A stretch of 64,000 bases of DNA from Siphonodentalium dalli (GCA_032622095.1 CP136062.1:137472351-137536350), one strand, 5' to 3'. Counted from the first letter of the stretch, positions 47,105 to 57,934 are shown. Numbers and translations: made by a program. The notes: a model not told the origin generated them from the letters alone.

Positions 47105-48745
47105 ATATTAAAACAATTTTTGACACAAACTGCGATCCAATAAAACTAGGCGATAGTTCTATAAATCACATGTTATTCGCTGATGACCTAGTTTTAATGT
47201 CCGAGAGTCAATCAGGACTTCAAAGATGCCTCGAGGCTCGAACGGCGTGAAGATTTTACACGGGCAAATGAACTAACAATTAATGAAGAAAAAACTAAAT
47301 GCATGATTTTTCGATCTCGAGCTTCAAAACACTTAACAACATTTTCGATAGCAGAAAATAACCTCGAAACGGTTAAGCAATACACATACCTTGGAGTAAA
47401 GTTTACATACACTGGGAAATTCACAGACGCGGTATCGGACCTAACTTCCAAAGGTCGCAAAGCTATGTATGCTCTCAGAAATGCATCCGACAGCACAGCA
47501 CCCCTACCAGTGAGTACATCTATGAAATTATATGAGAAGTTAATCAAGCCAATTGTCTTATACGGAAGTGAAATATGGGGAGTGGAAGCAACGTCTAAGA
47601 ACTACGATAGGCTAGAATGCGAAAAGTTACACATAAAATTCTGCAAAATAGTATTAGGAGTAGGCAAATATGCATCTAACACTGCAGTTAGGACGGAATT
47701 GGGTAGCTATCCACTTTACATCGACGCTATTTGTAGAATGGCCGCATATGCTATTAAAATTTCTAATAATGTTGACAGTAACTTGATCAGAAATGCCGTG
47801 ATTGAACAACGTTCACCCGGCGTTCAGAAATCAATATTCAAAACGACGGCAGCATTTGGGTTAAATATCACCGACGGCACACAAGTTGTCAAGAATCTTA
47901 CTAACTTGAGACAGCAGTTACAATCCAACTATCATAACGACTTTATTTTTAATATGAGCGATGAAGCATCTAAAACAGGGAGTAACAAATTACGGATGTA
48001 TCGCATTTTCAAAACTACTTTTCAAATGGAACCATACTTGCTCAATACCCAATACAATGAAGACAAAATAGCATTCACGAGATTAAGAATAAGTAATCAC
48101 GCCCTAGCGATAGAGCGTGATAGACATTACCAACCCCCGATACCCTTACCAGATAGAGTATGTACCTTTTGTTTCAATACAAAAAAGCAAATAGAGGACG
48201 AAGTTCACTTCATTATGGATTGTCCTCTTTACGCGGCACTGAGATCGGAATTATTTTCCATAATGGGAAATAATTACAAAAATTTCCAACTATTAGACCA
48301 AGAGTATCAATTCATAACTATTCTAGAAAACAGATGTCCTCGCATATGTGCGAAAATCTGCAACATGGTTAAACAATTCTTCCAACTCAGAACAGAACAG
48401 TGTTAAATTATTTCAGATTAATGAGCATAATAGATCTGAGAAACAAACCTTATTGAGATATACATTAATTATGGAATTACATGACATGTATTGTGAAATA
48501 TTATAGGACAGTATGCTTGTACCCACATTGATACACCATTATAGGTAGTACGTGGTAGTACCGTATATATATATTTTTTTCTTTTTCTTATTATGATTGT
48601 ATGTTTAAATGTTATAAGATATAGCATGCTTAATTTCACATGTATGGTTATAATAGTGTTATAACCAGTATAATGTATTACACTGTATAGGGCAACCTAC
48701 CCATGTGGGTGTTATTGCTATTACACATTATTATTATTATTATAC
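47105..48745 (+). mobile_element. 5'-truncated LINE, 3' half, with (ATT)n tail
   Basis: It starts within the reverse transcriptase just before motif C and runs through the C-terminal cysteine motif. The 3' UTR ends in GGGCAACCTACCCATGTGGG, ATTACAC and ATT repeats (48729-48743). Truncation at the 5' end is usual for LINEs. Its tail and sequence differ from the LINE at 12868, so it is a second family. Confidence 0.88.
47113..48406 (+). pseudogene. LINE reverse transcriptase C-terminal part, frameshifted
   Basis: An upstream frame encodes HMLFADDLVLMSESQSGLQ, with motif C FADD at 47176-47187. It shifts frame near 47230-47260. The 367-codon frame from 47303 to 48406 then carries KQYTYLGVKF, the thumb/connection region (IKPIVLYGSEIWG) and LHIKFCKIVLGVGKYASNTA. 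A C-terminal motif CTFC..EDEVHFIMDC, an intact CCHC-type finger, follows at about residues 285-310. Motifs A and B and the endonuclease are missing because of truncation. Conservation of the 367-codon frame suggests a fairly recent copy. Confidence 0.9.
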
Positions 48746-49246
48746 AACAATGTGCTTGTATTGACTAATTGAATCCAGAGATAAAAATCGGTTATCAGCA
48801 TCACCGGCAGCTGTAATTCTTACCCGGCGAAGTATAATCACTCTATTGTTATCGCTAACCGATTAAATCAGATATAATCTTAGCTGGCTAATGTATAAAT
48901 ACCCACTAAGTGTCTATATATCATCACGCCATCTATGTTGTTTTCTAATTACGCCATCTATGGTGTTTTTACTTGTCAGTTGGGGTATGGGCGAATGTGT
49001 GAAATATGAATTCCCGCTTTAACTATTAGCGCACTGCGCACTGTGTGTTTCTATCGTTGTTTAACATGCTTGTTATTTTCACGTGACATAAATCGGAATG
49101 CTATCTACAGTAAGGGCGCGTACACATGAAGCTGCAAGAAAATATCAGGTACAATTGTACTCTGATATTTTCTTGCTGCAAAGATTAGGCCCGTGAGAAA
49201 GCGGCGGGTTAGTTGACGTTGATTGAGCTCAATATGACTAGTGTTA
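48746..49246. repeat. Dispersed-repeat segment; empty site for the 19.4-kb TTAA element
   Basis: Segment 48945-49012 is the inverse of 20548-20635. Segment 49040-49110 is the inverse of the two flanks of the element at 19443-19780, joined here by one TTAA (49061-49064). At 49129-49178 GCAAGAAAATATCAGGTAC and its complement form a hairpin. No gene. Confidence 0.75.
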
Positions 49247-50352
49247 AGGTTGTTCCATACAGGGCGCGAGCGAGCGATTATAACGGCCGTTTTCTAACGT
49301 CCGTAGCAGTTCAAAGCGCGCGATTTTTATGTTCACACCGCAAGCGACCGACTCGCTGACCACGAGGCGATTAGAGCAGTGATTTTATGCTTCGTCGAAT
49401 TGTCGCTTTGTTGCAAACCAGCGAGATAATTGGACGGCTTTCAAATAGGTGTTTACACGACCGTTATTTTTCTATTTGATGACGGCACACTGATTTGTCG
49501 CCGCGATAATGGAGGACTTTAGCGAGAGGCTAATAATCGAAGTACAACGCATGTGTGTCTTATGGCACATGTGTGTCTGTATGACTGTGTATGTATGTAT
49601 GCATGTATGCCATGTGTGGCTGTATGACTGTATGTATCAATGACCAAATAATTAAACCATTTATTTTTGTTATTTTTCGTGACTGAAATTCCACCTTAGA
49701 TTACTATATTCAGTTTATTCCTTGTAAAGAACTAAAATCATGGACCGTATAATCTGCTCCATTGGCTGGTGAATTATATTTTGGTATAATCAGGGAAAAA
49801 TGATGAAGAATATAACGAGGCTAGTTCATTCCAAAAGACGTTGTGGTAAACATGAGACAATGTATTCATCAACTAATAATAATATAAATCTCCATTTGCC
49901 ATGCATACTATATATATATATACCCACAGTTCGGAATACTGAACTTTACATTCTTGTCTACGATATATATGTGTAAGAATTTACACATCATGTGTAAGGC
50001 ATAGGTCTTGATTTTATGCACACCACTGTGTATACATGTGTATAAATTGACCCATGTATTGTGTAAAATATGTTTAAGATAAAACATGAATAATGGTTGT
50101 GTAGCAGGGCTACACGTTGTTTGGAGAAACCCTACAAATTAGTCATAAGTGTGTGGGGTGGGGGTATCCCCTATGTAGCCACCTGACTCCCCTGCAATTA
50201 GCGTACACACAGAATAATAACCTGACTATCGCGCGCGACGAAGCGTTTCAGTCGCTTGCGGTGTGGACATAAAAATCGCGCGCTTTGAACTGCTACGGAC
50301 GTTAGAAAACGGCCGTTACAATCGCTCGCTCGCGCCCGGTGTGGAACAACCT
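49247..50352. mobile_element. TTA-flanked DNA element, ~115-bp TIRs (Harbinger-like), 1.1 kb
   Basis: The ends are AGGTTGTTCCA..GGGCGCGAGCGAGCGATT and the complement. The TIRs continue through AACGGCCGTTTTCTAACGTC and GCGCGCGATTTTTATG with very few changes. TTA lies outside each end (49244-49246 and 50353-50355). Joining the flanks gives a sequence like 11450-11500 (GAGCTCAAT..AGTCGTG..AAGTGAATT). TWA targets fit PIF/Harbinger; there is no transposase, so this is inference. Confidence 0.8.
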
Positions 50353-50875
50353 TTAGTCGTGTTTGTTGAAGTGAATTACTGCGGACAAACAACCTATAGT
50401 ACATATCGAATATTCATAGAGTTATAAAGTGTTATGGAAAATTTAAAATGCCACCTATTTTAACGAGAAGGGAACGCGCCCTCGTCGTTGGAGTAGGGAT
50501 GTGTGTTCAGGGACGCGATGAACTCTGATGTATGTTCTCATTACTTGATATTCCAACCAGTGTAACTAGTTGCACATCTTCCTACTTTTGGTCAAAATGT
50601 TAGTTTGGTTCACCTATGCATACCCTCTATGCATACAGCCCAAATTAAAGTAAAACAACTAAATCAAGGCATGCATGTGAGGTACCAAATTATAAAGCAT
50701 TCCCATATACGCAGAGCTAGGCTTTCCGTTCGGGGGTGTCCACCTTGGGAAATTCTGACTGCACCCTCCCCCTTGAATCAGAATCAGACCAAACACAAGT
50801 TTTCCATAATTCCATTTGCACCCCCTTGCACCTCAGTGCTCTTAGGCCTAATATTAGACCACGGGGGAGGGACCA
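50353..50875. other. Non-coding, dispersed-repeat sequence
   Basis: Segment 50355-50450 continues the repeat related to 11480-11570. The rest shows no recognisable gene. Confidence 0.45.
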
Positions 50876-51190
50876 GGACACAAGCTTTCAAAGTGTTGGA
50901 AATTTCCAACCTGTCACCCCCCTGAGTTTGGTTGGAAAGTTTCCAACTGATGACCATTTCAGACCAAAAAATTTACCAAAAATAGGAAAATATGCAAATA
51001 TTGGTCCAAAAACAATTAATTCCCCCAAGAAATGTTTTGAAAATCAAACTACAAGAACATTTTCAACCTATTGTTGGTGTGAAATTTCCAACTAATGTTG
51101 GCAGGTATGAAATGTCCAACTGTTGAAAATATTGACCAAAGTTGGGGACACACCCAAGCCCCCCCCCCCCTGTCGCCACGTCTCTGTACA
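50876..51190 (-). repeat. Dispersed GTTGGAAATTTCCAAC family, copy 2
   Basis: Inverse of 32100-32440, including the CCCCCCCCCCTGTCGCCACG edge and GTTGGTGTGAAATTTCC. Confidence 0.85.
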
Positions 51191-51445
51191 CACGTATATA
51201 CATGTATATATAATACATCAGCGGTTCTGACAACCAATATAAAAGGAAATACGTAGTATGTTGAAACAGACGATACTATTGATGGATCATAACTCGAGTG
51301 CTTGAATTGTTATGATCATATCCCTGCGAGATTAGTTAACGGATACCGATGGCCCAGAAGTAGTACGTGAGGCTCGTTAGACCCACATCTAAAAATAGAT
51401 TTTTTGGGGTTAAAATTGTTTGTACTAAAATATTCCCACAAAAAA

Positions 51446-51560
51446 AAACTTCCAAAACTTCAAAAATTTCAAAAATTTCAAAAATTTCAAAAACTTCAAA
51501 AATTTCAAAAATTTCAAAAACTTCAAAAGCTTCAAAAATTTCAAAAAACTTCAAAAATTT
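51446..51560. repeat. Left-arm tandem of TTCAAAAACTTCAAAAATTT
   Basis: About ten 9-12-base units. The plus-strand frame gives a Lys-Thr-Ser-Lys-Ile-Ser repeat with no independent evidence of being protein. Mirror at 60346-60504, where units and length differ. Confidence 0.85.
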
Positions 51561-51749
51561 CAATATAATGAAGATGACGAGCAACCAATTTTCGACTGGC
51601 CTGAGGCATTACGTTATGAAATGAATAACGACAGCGGATCAGAATGTGATCATACACGCAATAATAGAAGTTACTTTGATGTTGTTGTTATGAATAGAAT
51701 TTTATCAACCTTACGTATTAACAGTTTATTGAGTTATGCATACATATAG
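51561..51749 (+). CDS. Conserved 63-codon open frame, left arm (unknown)
   Basis: The frame reads through EDDEQPIFDWPEALRYE, then SGSECDHTRNNRSYF, and ends at TAG 51747-51749. It has ordinary amino-acid composition, unlike the low-complexity frames around it. It stays open at the same length in the opposite arm, with Glu changed to Gly once. There is no clear ATG start; it may be the 3' end of a gene whose 5' part lies in the A-rich repeat, or the leftover tail of a lost gene. I do not recognise the family. Confidence 0.35.
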   Translation, partial: QYNEDDEQPIFDWPEALRYEMNNDSGSECDHTRNNRSYFDVVVMNRILSTLRINSLLSYAYI

Positions 51750-52279
51750 TACGTCACTTGGACATTTTATCAGTTTATCACGTGATCACTAAATGTGCCA
51801 ATCGGGTATCCACCGATGCCTGCAATGTATTATTTATAATAATTGGACTCATTGATCTCACGTAAATAATACTCTTAGTTGTTCCAATAAAATAGTTATC
51901 AAATTCGATCACCAATAGATTTGACTGTGGAATATAATGACCTTTAACTTATTTATCGATCTAAAGGGACACTCATTATGAATGAATGTTAACAATACAA
52001 GCGCACGAATGAAGAGCGTTGAACATATACGAAATTACTACACGAATGAATTGAACCTTGAAATTTATATTTCACATCTTACCAACAACAGCTACAGACA
52101 TAGTCATAGTGTTATACTGTCTTGCATGTACACACGCTATGACATCATTAAAGGCGGACAATCCACTCACGGTGTGACAACAGATACAGACATAGGCATA
52201 GTGTTATACAGTCTTCTATGTACCCACATTAAATGTGACACCATTAAAGTACATTGGATGTTAGGTCTATGACTCTTGA

Positions 52280-52745
52280 GTATGCACCAATCAATGAGCA
52301 AATGAGCAAACAAAAATGAGCAAATGAGCAAAAAAATTAGCAAATGAGCAAGAAAATGAGCAAATGAGCAAGAAAATGAGCAATAAAAATGAGCAAATGA
52401 GCAAGAAAATGAGCAAATGAGCAAGAAAATGAGCAAATGAGCAATAAAAATGAGCAAATGAGCAAAAATATGAGCAAATGAGCCAAAAAATGAGCAAATG
52501 AGCAATAAAATGAGCAAAATGAGCAAGAAAATGAGCAAGAAAATGAGCAAATGAGCAAGAAAATGAGCAAATGAGCAAGAAAATTAGCAAATAAGCAATA
52601 AAAATGAGCAAATGAGCAAATAAATGAGCAAATGAGCAAAAAAATGAGCAAATGAGCAAAAAAAATGAGCAAATGAGCAAGAAAATGAGCAAGAAAATGA
52701 GCAATATAAATGAGCAAATGAGCAAGAGGTGAGCAAGTGAGCAAG
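52280..52745. repeat. GAGCAAAT minisatellite, left arm
   Basis: About 45 alternating GAGCAAAT and GAGCAAGAAAAT-type units. The long Leu/Ile/Phe/Cys/Ser open frames on the minus strand are by-products of this repeat. The mirror array at 59264-59621 is ~100 bases shorter, and a short remnant is in the central hinge. Confidence 0.95.
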
Positions 52746-53106
52746 TGATCATGTCGATAATAAAAAGCAGCATTTTATAGATCGAAAAGAAATTTTGTCA
52801 GAATATTGTCATCAACTCAATCAAGATCTCAACGAAACGCATTATTGACATCGATAACTATCATGGTGCATTGGCATTCATGGCCAGACAAATACAATAC
52901 AACCTACCTATCCAAATGTCAATGCAATTATGAGTGATTTCAATATGAGCACTCTATTATATAGATATGTGTAACCTGGTGACATGATGAAATCGATTGT
53001 GATACAAAGCTAAAGTACCGCCCCATAGGGCAGATACATAGCTAAAGTACCGCTCATAGAGCAGAAGCTAAAATACCGCTCTAACGTTGTCTGAATCTAC
53101 AGCCCC

Positions 53107-53228
53107 TTCATTATTATATCCGTGTTTGGTCAGTTTGACCATTTTCTTCATGATCATGGTATGTATGGGTGATGTTTTCATTCGATGCTGGTATTCTATT
53201 AATCGTTCGTAACTTTTGAGAAAGAGGA
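53107..53228 (-). pseudogene. Truncated C-terminal copy of the C2H2 gene, left arm
   Basis: On the minus strand the frame encodes FLKSYERLIEYQHRMKTS, then IMKKMVKLTKHGYNNE, before diverging. This matches residues ~150-190 of the full C2H2 protein at 55150-55785 with a few changes. The zinc finger and acidic part are missing; the 5' side is replaced by an AAC/GTT microsatellite (53228-53263). It is a partial duplication. Confidence 0.8.
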
Positions 53229-53354
53229 ACAACAACAATAACAACAACAACAACAACAACAACCGCCGCCGTAGCGTGACGAGCAAAATGTGATGTTTAC
53301 ACACTTAAGCTCTGGATAAACAATACATATCGCATCTGCAGCAGTCTACTTCAT

Positions 53355-54125
53355 TGTGAATTAAGTCACTCTGGGTTAGTTGACTACATGCATGCACACA
53401 CAACACAGCCGAGGGTTATTGTAATTTAATAAAAATGTCACACCGAGGTACGCCATCTTGATTGCTTTCAAAAATAGTGCAACTTACCTGTTGGTAATTA
53501 CTCATACGAATGAAGAGCGTTTAACTGATACGAAATTACTACACGAATGAACTGAATCTTGACATTTATATTTCACATCTTTCTTAAATGTTCCAACACA
53601 TACAGACATAGACATAGTGTTATACAGTCTTATATGTACACACGCTACGACACCATTAAAGGTGGACAATACACTCACGATGTGACAACATATACAGACA
53701 TAGGCATAGTGTTATACAGTATTCTATGTACCAACGCTATGACATAATTAAAGGGGGGTAATGCACGCACGGTGTGGAATGTTAAAGTGACACGAGGTAA
53801 GGGACGTAATGTAATATTGGTGTGTGAATATTAAAGGAGCACAATGCGCTCTAAAGGGACACACGGCACTCATTATGAATGAATGTTAAAGAAACACAAT
53901 ACACACGCAGTGGGTTAAAGTTAAAAAGACACAGAACAATATTTAAACTTAAAATTTTAGGGCTCTTAATGTACCATTTATGTATCGTTTCTCGCTCTAC
54001 AATCTCCCATCCCCACTTATAGATATATAACGAAGACGAGAATAACATGTTGATGTTTTCATGTTTAAGCTCAGGTATGACTCAAATTGTATCAATGGTA
54101 CATATATGTGCATCTTATCACGTGG
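53355..54125 (-). repeat. Left-arm internal duplicate, outer unit
   Basis: CAGCCGAGGGTTATTGTAATT through GATATATAACGAAGACGAGA recurs ~1.09 kb inward at 54440-55135. A third, shorter relative of its centre (CATAGTGTTATACAGTCTTC, ~90-bp tandem) lies at 52000-52260. Non-coding. Confidence 0.85.
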
Positions 54126-54439
54126 CGATCAAAATGTGATGTTTACACACTTAAGCTCTGAATAAACTATACATATCGCATCTGAATGAATTTCTGGAAT
54201 GTAGGTTAGCCATGCGTTCACAGACACTGGAATACAATAGTCACTGTCTATAGAGAAGTATGACCTTGTACGTAAATAATAAAGCGCGTTATCGAGTCTA
54301 TTCATTCTCAATAATAGATGGTCATTTAGTCAAAACAGTATGGTGTCATTTATCCCCCACATATTGGAGCCACACATTACTTGATGTTCACTTATACAGT
54401 TGTATGTCAATTATCAGTGGAGTGTCAGTGTACTTCATT

Positions 54440-55135
54440 GTGAATTAAATCACTCTGGGTTATTTGACTATAAACTATAAACCTGTTACACCACAGCCGA
54501 GGGTTATTGTAATTTAATGAAAATGTCACACCGATGTACGCCATCTTGATTGCTTTCAAAAATAGTGCAACTTACCTGTTGGTAATTACTCATACGAATG
54601 AAGAGCGTTTAACTGATACGAAATTACTACACGAATAAACTGAGTCTTGACATTTATATTTCACATCTTTCTTAAATGTTCCAACACATACAGACATAGA
54701 CATAGTGTTATACAGTCTTATATGTACACACGCTACGACACCATTAAAGGTGGGCGTTACACTCACGATGTGACAACATATACAGACATAGGCATAGTGT
54801 TATACAGTCTTCTATGTACCAACGCTATGACATAATTAAAGGGGGATAATGCACGCACGGTTTGGAATGTTAAAGTGACACGAGGTGAGGGACGTTATGT
54901 AATATTGGTGTGTGAATATTAAAGGAGCACAATGCGCTCTAAAGGGACACAAGACACTCATTATGAATGAATGTTAACAATACACACGCAGTGGGTGAAA
55001 GTTAAAAAGACACAGAACAATATTTAAACTTCAAATTTTAGGGCTCTTAATGTACCATTTATGTATCGGTTCTCGCTCTACAATCCCCCTCCCCACTTAT
55101 AGATATATAACGAAGACGAGAATAACATGTTGATG
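54440..55135 (-). repeat. Left-arm internal duplicate, inner unit
   Basis: Partner of 53355-54125. It ends just after the stop codon of the C2H2 gene, so the duplicated unit includes that gene's 3' flank. Mirrored at 56855-57560. Confidence 0.85.
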
Positions 55136-55149
55136 AAGTTTATTGAAAT

Positions 55150-55785
55150 TTAATCATTGTCAGAAGCTTCGACCGTTAGATTTATTTCTAGGAGTTTCTT
55201 GAATTTTCTCATCGCTTCATCCGCAGCCCATTCATTATTATATCCGTGTTTGGTCAGTTTGACCATTTTCTTCATGATAGCGTTATGTATGCGGGATGTT
55301 TTCAATCGATGCTGGTATTCTATCAATCGTCTGTAACTTTTGAGAAAGAGAGAAAACTCTGTGTCGACGCGTTCTAGCTGAGCTTTTCCCTCAGCCTCTT
55401 CTCCCGACACGCCCTCTTCTTCCATCAGTTGATCAAACTTATCAGACAATGCTTTCACATCATCGATGACGCGTTTCATCATACTTTTGAATGTGTCCAT
55501 CTCATTGACGCATCGCGCAGCTTTCTTACGGCCGAATACCGATCTACTACCGGCGACAGTATCATCCTCTGAATCTGAAGAGGACGAAGCGGTTCTAGAT
55601 TCTGATGAAGGTGAACGGGGAATGATATCAGATTCGGACGAATCTAGAACCGTTTCTCGGTCATCTGTATCTTTCCCGAAAAAATCTCCATTCGTTCCTG
55701 ACATAATTCCGTGTTTAATCTGTTTATGTCTTTGTAGATTGTAGTTCGTCGATAAAATATTTCCGCATAAATGGCACCCAGGCAT
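55150..55785 (-). CDS. C2H2 zinc-finger protein of the palindromic element, left copy (211 aa)
   Basis: The ATG is at 55785 and the stop at 55150-55152. Residues 4-25 form a single C2H2 finger: CHLCGNILSTNYNLQRHKQ then IKH (Cys-x2-Cys, then His-x4-His). Residues ~38-85 are acidic and Ser-rich (DDRETVLDSSESD, SSSSDSEDD). Residues ~95-140 are a helical, charged region (MKRVIDDVKALSDKFDQLME). Residues 150-200 form a basic helical C-terminus (SYRRLIEYQHRLKTSRIHNA, MVKLTKHGYNNE, MRKFKKLLEI). I recall similar C2H2-plus-basic-tail proteins near Maverick-like elements in invertebrates, but cannot confirm it. A DNA- or genome-binding role is inference. It is transcribed outward from the hinge, divergent from its twin. 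Confidence 0.75.
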   Translation of the reverse strand: MPGCHLCGNILSTNYNLQRHKQIKHGIMSGTNGDFFGKDTDDRETVLDSSESDIIPRSPSSESRTASSSSDSEDDTVAGSRSVFGRKKAARCVNEMDTFKSMMKRVIDDVKALSDKFDQLMEEEGVSGEEAEGKAQLERVDTEFSLFLKSYRRLIEYQHRLKTSRIHNAIMKKMVKLTKHGYNNEWAADEAMRKFKKLLEINLTVEASDND

Positions 55786-56221
55786 TATCGCGAATTATTG
55801 GAATAACGATCACTCTTATATTAACGAAAAGATCGAAAAAGTTCTGTTAAAAAAAAATGGCGCGCGCGGCCCCTTCCCCTTTTTTGGTTCGGATTTTTTT
55901 TGTATGGGGGATCGTACGTATCAAAAGGAAAAGTGCATTCGAGGAGAGGAGAAAAGAGTAAATGAGCAAGAAAAAAGAGCAAATGATCAAGTGGGGGAGT
56001 GGGACAAAGAGCAAATGAGCAACTGAGCACAGGAGCAAGAGTGGAGAACACCAAAACGACCTTAACGTCATCGTTAGCATGTATGAATATAATGTTATCA
56101 AGCGTACATTTTTTTCCAAAAAAGGGGAAGGGGCCGCGCGCGCGCGCCATTTTTTTTTAACAGAACTTTTTCGATCTTTTCGTTAATATAAGAGTGATCG
56201 TTATTCCAATAATTCGCGATA
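55786..56221. promoter_or_regulatory. Divergent central region between the two C2H2 genes
   Basis: The two ATGs (55785 minus and 56222 plus) face apart across 436 bases. The outer ~100 bases on each side are mirror images and contain ATCGAAAAAGTTCTGTT and a GGCGCGCGCGGCCCC block. The unpaired core is 55888-56115. Any promoter must be in the mirrored part or be bidirectional. I see no clear TATA box at the usual spacing. Confidence 0.45.
55888..56115. other. Asymmetric hinge of the palindrome, 228 bp
   Basis: This is the only sequence of the element without a mirror copy. It contains GAGTAAATGAGCAAG, GAGCAAATGATCAAG and GAGCAAATGAGCAACTGAGC, relatives of the arm minisatellite, plus unrelated sequence (TTAACGTCATCGTTAGCATG). 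It is the expected place of the turn-around in a snap-back genome. Confidence 0.75.
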
Positions 56222-56847
56222 ATGCCTGGGTGCCATTTATGCGGAAATATTTTATCGACGAACTACAATCTACAAAGACATAAACAGATTAAACACGGAA
56301 TTATGTCAGGAACGAATGGAGATTTTTTCGGGAAAGATACAGATGACCGAGAAACGGTTCTAGATTCGTCCGAATCTGATATCATTCCCCGTTCACCTTC
56401 ATCAGAATCTAGAACCACTTCGTCCTCTTCAGATTCAGAGGATGATACTGTCGCCGGTAGTAGATCGGTATTCGGCCGTAAGAAAGCTGCGCGATGCGTC
56501 AATGAGATGGACACATTCAAAAGTATGACGAAACGCGTCATCGATGATGTGAAAGCATTGTCTGATAAGTTTGATCAACTGATGGAAGAAGAGGGCGTGT
56601 CGGGAGAAGAGGCTGAGGGAAAAGCTCAGCTAGAACGCGTCGACACAGAGTTTTCTCTCTTTCTCAAAAGTTACAGACGATTGATAGAATACCAGCATCG
56701 ATTGAAAACATCCCGCATACATAACGCTATCATGAAGAAAATGGTCAAACTGACCAAACACGGATATGGGCTGCGGATGAAGCGATGAGAAAATTCAAGA
56801 AACTCCTAGAAATAAATCTAACGGTCGAAGCTTCTGACAATGATTAA
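56222..56847 (+). pseudogene. C2H2 zinc-finger gene, right copy, frameshifted
   Basis: It is the inverse twin of 55150-55785. It starts at ATG 56222 and is almost identical through KMVKLTKHGY (Ala-to-Thr and Met-to-Thr changes noted). Ten bases present in the left copy are missing at ~56768, so the frame ends early at 56788 after 188 codons, losing the last helical segment. The old stop (TAA) is still visible at 56845-56847. The finger and acidic region are intact, so a shortened protein might still be made. Confidence 0.8.
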
Positions 56848-56854
56848 ATTTCAA

Positions 56855-57560
56855 TAAACTTCATCAACATGTTATTCTCGTCTTCGTTATATATCTATAA
56901 GTGGGGAGGGGGATTGTAGAGCGAGAAACGATACATAAATGGTACATTAAGAGCCCTAAAATTTGAAGTTTAAATATTGTTCTGTGTCTTTTTAACTTTC
57001 ACACACTGCGTGTGTATTGTTAACATTCATTCATAATGAGTGTCTTGTGTCCCTTTAGAGCGCATTGTGCTCCTTTAATATTCACACACCAATATTACAT
57101 TACGTCCCTTACCTCGTGTCACTTTAACATTCCAAACCGTGCGTGCATTATCCCCCTTTAATTATGTCATAGCGTTGGTACATAGAAGACTGTATAACAC
57201 TATGCCTATGTCTGTATATGTTGTCACATCGTGAGTGTAACGCCCACCTTTAATGGTGTCGTAGCGTGTGTACATATAAGACTGTATAACACTATGTCTA
57301 TGTCTGTATGTGTTGGAACATTTAAGAAAGATGTGAAATATAAATGTCAAGACTCAGTTTATTCGTGTAGTAATTTCGTATCAGTTAAACGCTCTTCATT
57401 CGTATGAGTAATTACCAACAGGTAAGTTGCACTATTTTTGAAAGCAATCAAGATGGCGTACCTCGGTGTGACATTTTCATTAAATTACAATAACCCTCGG
57501 CTGTGGTGTAACAGGTTTATAGTTTATAGTCAAATAACCCAGAGTGATTTAATTCACAAT
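56855..57560 (+). repeat. Right-arm internal duplicate, inner unit
   Basis: Mirror of 54440-55135. It contains ATCAACATGTTATTCTCGTC and the ~90-bp CATAGTGTTATACAGTC tandem in inverse orientation. Confidence 0.85.
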
Positions 57561-57934
57561 GAAGTACACTGACACTCCACTGATAATTGACATACAACTG
57601 TATAAGTGAACATCAAGTAATGTGTGGCTCCAATATGTGGGGGATAAATGACACCATACTGTTTTGACTAAATGACCATCTATTATTGAGAATGAATAGA
57701 CTCGATAACGCGCTTTATTATTTACGTACAAGGTCATACTTCTCTATAGACAGTGACTATTGTATTCCAGTGTCTGTGAACGCATGGCTAACCTACATTC
57801 CAGAAATTCATTCAGATGCGATATGTATAGTTTATTCAGAGCTTAAGTGTGTAAACATCACATTTTGATCGCCACGTGATAAGATGCACATATATGTACC
57901 ATTGATACAATTTGAGTCATACCTGAGCTTAAAC

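Noticed and set aside
51367..51624. Lys-Thr-Ser-Lys-Ile-Ser repeat protein at the left tip.
   Set aside because: It is an A-rich tandem repeat read in a stop-free frame; unit number and frame differ in the other arm, and the start is GTG.
52167..52773. Three overlapping minus-strand open frames of 127-160 codons rich in Leu, Ile, Phe, Ser and Cys, looking like membrane proteins.
   Set aside because: They are translations of the GAGCAAAT minisatellite in several frames; the repeat lacks stops. The mirror array at 59240-59681 gives the same effect.
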